From: Lachnospiraceae bacterium
GTDB lineage: Bacteria > Bacillota > Clostridia > Lachnospirales > Lachnospiraceae
Assembly (NCBI GenBank): GCA_022792295.1
Contig: JAAWAR010000081.1
Coordinates: 1-33,554, forward strand
Direction of reading: 5' to 3'
DNA: 33,554 bases
In this document: positions 15,975-23,158 of the stretch, piece by piece
Position numbering within the stretch: the first letter of the stretch is position 1
How the letters are laid out: every line of letters starts with the position of its first letter
Notes under the pieces: model-generated
Told to the model about the DNA's origin: nothing
Seen by the model: the letters and a program-made list of their open reading frames with translations, nothing else
Databases searched by the model: none
Made by a program: the position numbers and the translations under genes

Positions 15975-16009
15975 GAGGAACGGCCGTACTGCCTGCCGTC
16001 CTCTTTTTT
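15975..16009 (+). terminator. Terminator-like hairpin on the strand opposite to the genes
   Basis: On the + strand GAGGAACGGC and GCCGTCCTC form a stem with one bulged base and a 10-base loop, followed immediately by T6. No + strand gene lies upstream of it. In the sense (-) direction the same hairpin falls in the 5' untranslated region of the membrane-protein operon, between promoter and start codon. Confidence 0.5.
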
Positions 16010-16024
16010 CTTCGCTCCCTAAAA

Positions 16025-16052
16025 ATTATACTAAATTCTTCTTCCTTTTCAA
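16025..16052 (-). promoter_or_regulatory. Strong sigma-A-type promoter of the membrane protein - Sel1 - Imm33 operon
   Basis: On the - strand TTGAAA (16052-16047), a 16-base spacer and TATAAT (16030-16025) almost match the vegetative consensus. The first start codon of the operon is 80 bases downstream at 15945. This gives the three-gene cassette its own transcription, independent of cobalamin block I. Confidence 0.7.
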
Positions 16053-16083
16053 CCCTTATCTCTGGGCTTCACGCAAAAATCTT

Positions 16084-16485
16084 CTATACTCCGTAGGCAT
16101 AGGGGGCTTCCTCTATAGGAACGTAGTAGTGATTTTCGCTGTCCCATACAACGCCTCTCCCGGGCCTTTGTTCTCCGGTACTGATGATGACTAGGGGTAA
16201 ATTACTTGTAAATGTTTCATCAACAAGCAGTTCCTTATTGCGATAATTTGTTCTCCCCGTAGCAAACTCTCGTGAAACAAAATCTTTTCCTGCCTGAATA
16301 CGTTTTTCTGACAAATCAGTAACCGCAGCGTTTACAGGCTTCGGTACCTGCGGAAATCGGCAGGCCTTTACCTGAAAGGCGGCCGCGGTCCAGCCTGTAA
16401 GGAACAAAGCAGCAATCAAAATCAGGGCAATTTTTTTCCTTCCCCTCCAATACAGGCTCTTTTCTAACCGGAAGCAGCGATACAT
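16084..16485 (-). pseudogene. Probable N-terminal fragment of a CotH-kinase-family protein
   Basis: The frame has 133 codons. Residues 1-16 are basic, and residues ~18-37 (KIALILIAALFLTGWTAAAF) form a signal anchor. The end of the frame reads NLPLVIISTGEQRPGRGVVW, then YVPIEEAPYAYGV. That is reminiscent of the segment just before the catalytic domain in CotH-type spore coat kinase/adhesin proteins ('LPLVIIDT-G-Q-I...'). It stops there with TAG, without the several hundred residues of the CotH domain, so it is most likely truncated. It begins 24 bases after the cbiJ-E-T stop with a poor start context. It could instead be a small membrane-anchored protein of unknown role. Confidence 0.4.
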
Positions 16486-16509
16486 CCTTTTTTCAAAAAA
16501 TCCTCGAAG

Positions 16510-18687
16510 CTATGGCTCGCACCCGCCTGTAAACGACACGATCCACACTGGGTTCTGCCCCATCATCAAGTGGCCGGGACCGACCTTCTTAGAGCGTGCA
16601 ACAGTCACTTGGACAATCTCCAGCTCCTGCACCTTAAGAGCGGCAAGCGTCCCGAAAAGCGCCGTAAGCGTCTCCGGCATAATAAGATTCATCACAATGC
16701 GGGCATGCGGATTCTTTGTAAACACGGCTTTAAGAATCTCTCCAAGCGCCCCGCCGCTTCCGCCAATAAACACATGACTTGCGGGAGGAAGATTCTCAAG
16801 CGCCCCCGGCGCGCGTCCGGAAACAATATTCAAATTAGTGAGTTTAAATTTGTCACGATTTTTTTCTAATAGTTCCAATGCCGGTTTATTCTGTTCAACG
16901 GCATATACCGTCACATTTTTTGACAGCCTTGCACATTCTACTGCCACCGAACCGGTTCCTGCACCCACATCATACACCACGGCTTTTGATGTAAGCATAA
17001 GCTTTGCAACAGAAATCGTCCGAACCTCCATTTTCGTCATCGGAACATCGCCACGGAGAAATGCCGTATCCGCAAGGCCGTGCGTCAGGGGAAGGTTCTC
17101 TGGCCTTTCAGACACCCCGGCCGCCTCCCTCTGCACACAGCGCTCTAAAAAAAGCACCGTAAGCGGATTCACCTCCTGCTCCTTCAGACTTTCTGGCGTC
17201 CCCGTATAGATCCGCTCTCCCGGCAGTGAAAGCTCCTCCCCGACCGTAATCCGCACATCACCCAAGCCGGCAGACAAAAGCTCCCGGCAGACAAGGCAAA
17301 GGACATCCCGGCCGCCTCCCAGCAAAAATACTTCTCCCTGTTCCTTCAACGCGCTCACAAAATCTGCCTTTTGCCCATGCAGGCTTAAAGGCTTCACCCT
17401 CTCCCAGCTTCTCCCTAGGCGTGAAAAAAAGTAATGCATGGACGAAATTCCGGGAAGGATTTTTATCTGAAACTCTGTCCGGCCGCAAAGTGTTTCATAA
17501 AGCTTTCGCGCACCGCTGTAAAAGCCCGTATCCCCGGAAAACACCGCTGCAATCCTTGTATATTCCGGATGTGCACATAGATAAGAAAATATCTGTTTTG
17601 GACGGTATTCCTTAAAAAGCGGCTTTCCAAACCCGGCAGCCTGTTCTGCAACCCGCGCTGCACCCACGATCAGCTGACAGTCCTGCAGGGCCTTTCTGGC
17701 GGCCCCGGTAAGAAGCGAGAGATCCCCCGGCCCCATGCCGATCAGCCAGACATGCCGGCAGAAAGGCGCAGATGCAGATACCGGCTCAGGCCCGGTTCCC
17801 CCTTCAAACGTACAGCCCGTCTCCGGTATCGATTCTCTTGCAGGTGCAGACGTCGGCTCTGCCAGAAGTCCCTTTGAGGACGCTGCCGGCGGCCCAGGCA
17901 TGGTTCTTTGCCCCGCCGCAGTCCTGCATTCAAACCGCTCTGCCAGCCGCTCCATCGCCTCGGAGAGGAAAAGCCCTTCCTCCTCTGGCCGCCGGATGAC
18001 AAGCAGCTTGGCTTTCGCGTCCCTTGCGGCTGCCCGCTTTTCTTCAAATCCCCCTGGCTTCCCGGACTCCTTTGTCACAAGCCATTTGGCGCCGATGCCG
18101 GCTAACATTGCGGCGTTTAGTTCCCGTGAAAACGGACCCTGCATCGCAATCAGATGCTTCCCGGTAAAGCCCAGTGCCGTACATTCCGCTATTACGTCTG
18201 TGAGCGGAAGCACTCTCGCGTAGACCCGGTCTTTCCAGTCCGGCAGTGCCTTATATTTTGCAAGCTCCCTGCTGCCGGTCACCGCCAGGATAGGCCCTTC
18301 GGTATGTTTTAAAAAAGAGACCGCCTCGTCAACGCTCTCTGTCTCCACATCCCCTGTCTGATCCTCTGTCCTCTCCCGCAGCACTCTCCACAGCTCTATG
18401 CCTGTTTCCCTGGCGGCTGCGCGGATATTTTGGCTCGCCTCACGTGCATACGGATGCGTCGCATCAATTACCAGCACATAGCCCTGCTCCCTAAACCGCT
18501 CTGCCATCTGGCGCACAGCAAGCCTTCCGCAGAACACCGTAAGTGTTTCTGAAACGGCCAGGCCCTCCTTTCCGTATTCCGTCGCCACATATACGTCAGC
18601 CGGAATGCCAAGCGCCGCAAGACGGCCGGCCATAAGACGCCCCTCGGTCGTCCCCGCAAACAATGCTGCCTTTTTTTTTCCATTCAT
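16510..18687 (-). CDS. Trifunctional CbiJ-CbiE-CbiT fusion (precorrin-6A reductase / precorrin-6B C5,15-methyltransferase, decarboxylating)
   Basis: This 725-residue protein carries three enzymes of the corrin pathway. Residues ~1-255 are CbiJ/CobK (LFAGTTEGRLMAGRL, VIDATHPYAREASQNI, ILAVTGSRELAKY), the reductase of cobalt-precorrin-6A. A Pro/Ala/Ser-rich linker (~257-312) follows. Residues ~313-517 are CbiE (LIGMGPGDLSLLTGAA, FSGDTGFYSGARKL, LPGISSMHYFFSRLG), the C5-methyltransferase. Residues ~540-725 are CbiT (GDVPMTKMEVR, SAM-binding YDVGAGTGSVAVE at ~572-584, FIGGSGGAL), the C15-methylating decarboxylase. CbiE-CbiT fusions (CobL) are common; adding CbiJ is less so. The ATG at 18687 overlaps the cbiH stop by 4 bases. 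An A9 run covers codons 3-6. It is the last cobalamin gene of block I. Confidence 0.92.
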   Translation of the reverse strand: MNGKKKAALFAGTTEGRLMAGRLAALGIPADVYVATEYGKEGLAVSETLTVFCGRLAVRQMAERFREQGYVLVIDATHPYAREASQNIRAAARETGIELWRVLRERTEDQTGDVETESVDEAVSFLKHTEGPILAVTGSRELAKYKALPDWKDRVYARVLPLTDVIAECTALGFTGKHLIAMQGPFSRELNAAMLAGIGAKWLVTKESGKPGGFEEKRAAARDAKAKLLVIRRPEEEGLFLSEAMERLAERFECRTAAGQRTMPGPPAASSKGLLAEPTSAPARESIPETGCTFEGGTGPEPVSASAPFCRHVWLIGMGPGDLSLLTGAARKALQDCQLIVGAARVAEQAAGFGKPLFKEYRPKQIFSYLCAHPEYTRIAAVFSGDTGFYSGARKLYETLCGRTEFQIKILPGISSMHYFFSRLGRSWERVKPLSLHGQKADFVSALKEQGEVFLLGGGRDVLCLVCRELLSAGLGDVRITVGEELSLPGERIYTGTPESLKEQEVNPLTVLFLERCVQREAAGVSERPENLPLTHGLADTAFLRGDVPMTKMEVRTISVAKLMLTSKAVVYDVGAGTGSVAVECARLSKNVTVYAVEQNKPALELLEKNRDKFKLTNLNIVSGRAPGALENLPPASHVFIGGSGGALGEILKAVFTKNPHARIVMNLIMPETLTALFGTLAALKVQELEIVQVTVARSKKVGPGHLMMGQNPVWIVSFTGGCEP

Positions 18688-19448
18688 ATCTGATACCCCC
18701 GCGGTGTAACCATCCAAGGCCAGCCGTTCCCGTTTCCTTCACTTTCCTGGATTTTTGCCGTCTGGCTGCTGCCGATAAATACCGTCGTAAACATATCTGC
18801 CTCATATGCACCCAGCCTGCCAAGCCGCATGATCCGGCGTTCCTCCCCCTCACGCCCGACGCACTTTACAACACCGCAGACCGTATCCGGGCTTTTATAC
18901 TCCAAAAGGATCTCACACGCCTTTGCAAGATAATCCGCCCGTTTTCTGCTCGCCGGATTATAAAGGCAGATCACAAAATCCGCATCTGCCGCAGACCGGA
19001 GCCGCTTTTCGATCTTCTCCCAGGGCGTCAGAAGGTCACTTAAGCTGATCACGGCAAAATCATGCATAAGCGGCGCGCCGAGCAAAGCGGCTCCGGACAT
19101 CGCCGCCGTCACGCCGGGTACGATTTCCACGTTCACATTTGGATATTCCCGTGAAAGCTCCAGCACCAGGCCCGCCATGCCGTACACACCCGCGTCGCCG
19201 CTGCAGATGACGGCCACACGCTGCCCCAAGCCGGCCTCCTCAAACGCCAGACGACAGCGCATTGTCTCCTGGCGCATCGGCGTCGTGCAAAAACGCCGGC
19301 CCGGAAAATGCCTCTCGATCAGTTCCACGTAGACCGTATAGCCCACGATCACCTCACAGCTCTCGAGCGTACGCACGGCCTTAAGCGTCATCGCCTCATA
19401 TTCTCCCGGGCCGATACCGACCACAAACAGACTCCCTTTCTTTGTCAT
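18684..19448 (-). CDS. cbiH: Cobalt-precorrin-3 C17-methyltransferase
   Basis: This 254-residue tetrapyrrole methylase methylates C17 with ring contraction. Signatures are FVVGIGPGEYEAMTLKA (SAM-binding loop), ICSGDAGVYGMAGLVLE, EIVPGVTAAMSGAALLGAPL and FVICLYNPASRKR, typical of CbiH/CobJ. The frame is open to 19598, but the ATG at 19448 overlaps the cbiF stop by 4 bases (ATGA) and gives the family N-terminus. It is a plain CbiH: no CbiG or ferredoxin-type extension is attached, although cbiG normally lies between or next to cbiF and cbiH. Confidence 0.95.
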   Translation of the reverse strand: MTKKGSLFVVGIGPGEYEAMTLKAVRTLESCEVIVGYTVYVELIERHFPGRRFCTTPMRQETMRCRLAFEEAGLGQRVAVICSGDAGVYGMAGLVLELSREYPNVNVEIVPGVTAAMSGAALLGAPLMHDFAVISLSDLLTPWEKIEKRLRSAADADFVICLYNPASRKRADYLAKACEILLEYKSPDTVCGVVKCVGREGEERRIMRLGRLGAYEADMFTTVFIGSSQTAKIQESEGNGNGWPWMVTPRGYQI

Positions 19449-20218
19449 GCCTTGTCTCTCCCCTTCCGAAATCCCGTCGTAAAATCCGCCGCATACAGCC
19501 TTGAATCGGCATAGCCGTTCTGTTTGCGGCTGCCCAGGACATCTCCGATGAGGATGATAGCTGTCTTCGTGATCCCCTCCCTCTCTGCCGCGGCCCATAG
19601 CGTCGAAACCGTACAGCGGATCGTTTTTTCATCCGGCCATGTAGCCTTATAAACGATCGCTGCCGGTGTCTCCGGCTCGTAACCGGCCGCCTTAAGCTCC
19701 TGTTCCAGCTCCTTTAACATGCCGGCGCTCAAAAAAACGGCCATCGTCGCATGATGAGCCGCAAGCGCCCTAAAGCTCTCTTTCTTTGGCGTCCGCGTCC
19801 GGCCGGCCAGCCGTGTGAGAATCACCGTCTGGGATACTTCCGGGAGAGTAAGCTCCGCTCTAAGGCTCGCGGCAGCCCCGCAAAACGAACTGACTCCCGG
19901 GCATACCTCATACGGAATCCCACGTTCCGAAAGGCGGTCCATCTGCTCGCGGATAGCGCCGTAAACGGACGGGTCGCCCGTGTGCAGCCGCACCGTCATA
20001 AGCCCTCTTTCCTCCGCCCGCTCCATGACCGCAAGCACCTCGTCAAGTGTCATTTTTGCGCTGTCATACGTCTCACAGCCCTCCCGCGTCTCCTCAAGAA
20101 GCGCCGGGTTTACCAGAGACCCGGCATAAATCACCACATCGGCCTGCTGCAAAAGCCTCTGTCCCCGTACCGTAATCAGATCCTTTGCGCCGCATCCGGC
20201 GCCGACAAAATTTACCAT
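19445..20218 (-). CDS. cbiF: Cobalt-precorrin-4 C11-methyltransferase
   Basis: This 257-residue member of the tetrapyrrole methylase family (CbiF/CobM) adds the C11 methyl group. Diagnostic segments are MVNFVGAGCGAKDLITVRG, VIYAGSLVNPALL, VRLHTGDPSVYGAIREQ and YEVCPGVSSFCGAAASL. The ATG at 20218 has GGAG 6 bases upstream; an ATG 12 bases earlier (20230) is possible. Further in-frame extension to 20287 lacks family similarity. It overlaps cbiH by 4 bases. It lies 135 bases downstream of the MBL hydrolase gene, with nothing recognisable between. Confidence 0.95.
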   Translation of the reverse strand: MVNFVGAGCGAKDLITVRGQRLLQQADVVIYAGSLVNPALLEETREGCETYDSAKMTLDEVLAVMERAEERGLMTVRLHTGDPSVYGAIREQMDRLSERGIPYEVCPGVSSFCGAAASLRAELTLPEVSQTVILTRLAGRTRTPKKESFRALAAHHATMAVFLSAGMLKELEQELKAAGYEPETPAAIVYKATWPDEKTIRCTVSTLWAAAEREGITKTAIILIGDVLGSRKQNGYADSRLYAADFTTGFRKGRDKA

Positions 20219-20353
20219 CTCACACTCCATCCTGTGACAATCCGGTTTCTTAAAGCCATACCCGCACGGCATACCGGATGAAGGCACACCCCATACATAG
20301 GCTGTGCTGTCTGCCCTCAGCCGTTCAGATAAGTCCCTGTGTACGTTCTGCGC

Positions 20354-21172
20354 TTACAATTCCATTTCAAGACCCGTATAAAGCTGCGAGACACGCCCGC
20401 CTAAAGCCTCTGTTAAAAGCTTTAGCGCCCTCTCTCCGGTGCAGTGTCCCGTGTAAATTCTCTCGATTCCTGTCTCGCCGATCCGCTCTGCAAGCGCCCG
20501 CACCTCCTCATCCGAAGACCGGAATAGGTGGAAGCCCCCAATCAGCGCAAAAATCTTCTTTTCCGGCCAGGTCTGCATGACTTCCGTAATGATATGATCC
20601 GCGCCGCCGTGCGAGCAGCTGTTAAAAATCACCAGTCCCTTCTCCGTATCGAAAACCAGGCTCTGCTCGTGCGCAAATGCATCCGGCTGCCACCGGCCGT
20701 TTTCCCTTATATACATCCCGGCCGCGCGGCCGGCCTTCTTAAGGCCCGGTGTCTTGTGCGGCAGGAGCGTCACACCGGGAATAACCGTAAAGTCTCCCTC
20801 CACATAGACAAGCCGGTCCGCAAAACGCTCAAGATACCCCTTGTGGATTCCGATGTATTTCTTTCGCAGCCAGCTTTCCTTCCTGTAACAGTTTTCTGCC
20901 GTGCCCTTCCTAAGATAAAACTTTGCCTGCCTGTTGCGCGAAAAAAATGCTGCCAGACCGTCCGCATGATCGTAATGTGCATGAGAGAGCACGCCGAATT
21001 CCACTGCCCCGATATCGATTCCCATTGCATCTGCATTTTCCAGGAATCTTCCCGTCGTGCCCGTATCCAGGAGTATCTTATGTCCGTTGTATTCCAGATA
21101 CACCGCCAGGCCCCATTCTGCCAGCCACTCGTTTTTCGTGATATTGTCAATTAAAATCCGTGCCCTCAGCAT
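20354..21172 (-). CDS. MBL-fold metallo-hydrolase
   Basis: This 272-residue metallo-beta-lactamase-fold protein has the metal-binding motif LSHAHYDHADG (HxHxDH) near residue 62. Further metal-ligand histidines are probably in NSCSHGGADHI and IYTGHCTGERAL. The overall pattern (ILLDTGTTGRFLENAD..., FALIGGFHLF) is like the group related to dihydropterin ribofuranosyl-aminobenzene phosphate synthase, whose bacterial members mostly have unknown substrates. It lies in the middle of cobalamin block I, between a GNAT gene and cbiF, on the same strand, so it is co-transcribed. A link to corrinoid or lower-ligand metabolism is possible but not shown. Confidence 0.88.
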   Translation of the reverse strand: MLRARILIDNITKNEWLAEWGLAVYLEYNGHKILLDTGTTGRFLENADAMGIDIGAVEFGVLSHAHYDHADGLAAFFSRNRQAKFYLRKGTAENCYRKESWLRKKYIGIHKGYLERFADRLVYVEGDFTVIPGVTLLPHKTPGLKKAGRAAGMYIRENGRWQPDAFAHEQSLVFDTEKGLVIFNSCSHGGADHIITEVMQTWPEKKIFALIGGFHLFRSSDEEVRALAERIGETGIERIYTGHCTGERALKLLTEALGGRVSQLYTGLEMEL

Positions 21173-21199
21173 ATTCCCACCGCCTTTTCTTTATAAAAG

Positions 21200-21691
21200 T
21201 CACAACTCGTGATAATGCGGGATAATGTCCTCATAATGCCCATCCTTCATAAGAAACCCGGACGGGATAATCCCAAGCTGCACAAAACCGAGTTTTTTGT
21301 AAAGCCGCAGTGCATACACATTGCTTCGCACCACTGCATTAAACTGCAGGATTCTGAATCCCAGTTCCTTCCCCATCCGCAGAGAATCACGCACAAGCGC
21401 CTCGCCGACCCGCTGTCCGCGCAGCGTCTCATGGACCGCATAGCTTGTATTGCAGATATGCCCGCAGCGCCCCACGTTATTGGGATGCAGGATATAAAGC
21501 CCCATCACGCGGCCATCTGCTGCATCATACGCAATCCCCGTGTAGGACTGCTGTGCAAAAAACACCTGGCCGTCTGCTTCTGTCAGCTTTTCTGTCTGTG
21601 GGAAGGCCACTCCCTCCTCCACGACCTGATTCCATATCTCAACTGCCGCAGAAAGGTCCTCCTTTCTGTAGCATCTCATTTTTATGTCCAT
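21200..21691 (-). CDS. GNAT-family N-acetyltransferase
   Basis: This 163-residue protein has the acetyl-CoA loop RGQRVGEALVRDSL and a C-terminal RLYKKLGFVQLGIIPSGFLM, typical of GNAT enzymes. The substrate is unknown. The frame opens upstream to 21766, but GGAGGAG lies 6 bases before the ATG at 21691, which fixes the start. It ends 27 bases before the MBL hydrolase. The 204 bases between it and the cbiD stop (21692-21895) hold nothing that I recognise, so these two genes look inserted into the cobalamin operon. Confidence 0.88.
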   Translation of the reverse strand: MDIKMRCYRKEDLSAAVEIWNQVVEEGVAFPQTEKLTEADGQVFFAQQSYTGIAYDAADGRVMGLYILHPNNVGRCGHICNTSYAVHETLRGQRVGEALVRDSLRMGKELGFRILQFNAVVRSNVYALRLYKKLGFVQLGIIPSGFLMKDGHYEDIIPHYHEL

Positions 21692-21895
21692 CTTTTTCTC
21701 CTCCAATCCCGTAAGTCCTCCTGCAGCGCTTGGCAGAGCCGCACGGGAGACGGCTGCCCGCCCCATGCAGTCTCACTCTCCTGCGGTGCCAAACTCGCTC
21801 GGAGCCCAAGTGCCGAATTTTGACGGCCGATAAGGCGGTAAGATGAGGCGTACCGCACGGCCCACCCAGCAAACCGCCTCGCCTGCCAGACACCT

Positions 21896-23158
21896 TCAGC
21901 CCTTGTTTGACGGATTTTCCAACTGTTTAAGCACCCGGCCAGCTTTTCGATTCTCCGCCAAAACCTCTCCGTCCTGTCCGAACAGGATAACGCCCATCTC
22001 AAGTCCCTGCACGGCACGCCGCTGCAGATATTCGTCGATCCGGTCAAGCAGCCGCTCCATCGCCTTCTCCAAAAGCCCGGTCTCTTTCAGAAGCTCCACC
22101 GCCTCATTTGTCGTGTTTGCCGCCCGGATTTTCTTTAATAATGAGAGCTTTGCCCCCGCATCAAGTGCACAGGACAGGAGTGTATCCATGCGGCCGTCCC
22201 CCTCACGGGAATGCGTATGCATGATTCCATTTCCGAGCTTCACCAGTTTTCCGATGTGTCCTGCAAACAAAAGCCCCGAATATCCAAGTTCCCCGGCCAG
22301 GTCAATCGTACTGCCGATAAAATTGCTGCATATGACTGCTTCCTCGCACATTCTGCCGGCCGCAGAAGGCGCCAGGCCCTGCCGTTCCAAATATCGCCGC
22401 AAGAATCCTGCTCCCAGCTTTCCCACAACTGCCGCCGCATACTGCCGGCCCCCGGCCTGAAGTACCTCAAGCTGTACGCGGATTGTCCCGATCATCGCCT
22501 CGTCGCTCATCGGCTCCACAATCCCGCTCGTCCCCAGAATCGAGATCCCGCCTCGGATCCCCAAAACAGGGTTAAAGGTACTTTCTGCCGCACGCTCGCC
22601 CGCCGGGACGAAAATTGTAATCTGCACCGCGCGCGCTTCCCCGCAAGATAAAAGGACTTCCTGTACTGCTTTTTCAATCATCCGGCGCGGTCCCGAATTG
22701 ATGGCCGCGGCTCCTAATGGCTGGTCAAGCCCTGCCTTTGTCACCCGGCCGACGCCTTTCCCGCCCTCAATGAAAACCCGCGGCCCGCGTTCCCCGGCTG
22801 CGGCGCCGCAGCCGCATGCCCCTTTTGCAAATTCTGCCCGCGCAAAAATCAAAAGGCCGTCTGTCACATCAGAATCATCCCCTGCATCCTTGCGCACTGC
22901 GCACTCCGCAAACCAGACGCCCGGCACAGCCCTCCTGGTACAGTCATCCATGCTTTTGCCTGCCCCTTGTGGGCCGGCGCGCATTTCTTCAATTCCGGCC
23001 TGTACATAGACACCGCCCGGCGTCATGATTCCAGGCTCCTTTTCCCAGACGCCGCGCAGGAGATACCCTGCGGCCGCCTTAGCTGCCAGCGCCGCGCAGG
23101 TTCCTGTCGTATACCCGCAGCGCAGCCGCCTTCCGTCTTTACAGACAAACCGCTCCAT
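21896..23158 (-). CDS. cbiD: Cobalt-precorrin-5B C1-methyltransferase
   Basis: CbiD methylates C1 and is the hallmark of the anaerobic, early-cobalt cobalamin route. The N-terminal CGYTTGTCAALAAKAAAG is the family signature. RKDAGDDSDVTDGLLI and GGISILGTSGIVEPMSDEA also match. At 420 residues it is longer than most (about 360-380). The excess lies partly around residues 50-95 (GPQGAGKSMDDCTRRA) and in a Gly/Ala-rich stretch near 115-128. Its ATG overlaps the cobA-hemD gene by 20 bases, with GGAGAAG just upstream. Confidence 0.95.
   Translation of the reverse strand: MERFVCKDGRRLRCGYTTGTCAALAAKAAAGYLLRGVWEKEPGIMTPGGVYVQAGIEEMRAGPQGAGKSMDDCTRRAVPGVWFAECAVRKDAGDDSDVTDGLLIFARAEFAKGACGCGAAAGERGPRVFIEGGKGVGRVTKAGLDQPLGAAAINSGPRRMIEKAVQEVLLSCGEARAVQITIFVPAGERAAESTFNPVLGIRGGISILGTSGIVEPMSDEAMIGTIRVQLEVLQAGGRQYAAAVVGKLGAGFLRRYLERQGLAPSAAGRMCEEAVICSNFIGSTIDLAGELGYSGLLFAGHIGKLVKLGNGIMHTHSREGDGRMDTLLSCALDAGAKLSLLKKIRAANTTNEAVELLKETGLLEKAMERLLDRIDEYLQRRAVQGLEMGVILFGQDGEVLAENRKAGRVLKQLENPSNKG

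Noticed and set aside
20528-21154. Long open frame on the + strand opposite the MBL hydrolase
   Set aside because: It is an antisense shadow of a clearly coding - strand gene; it has no ribosome binding site and no family resemblance.
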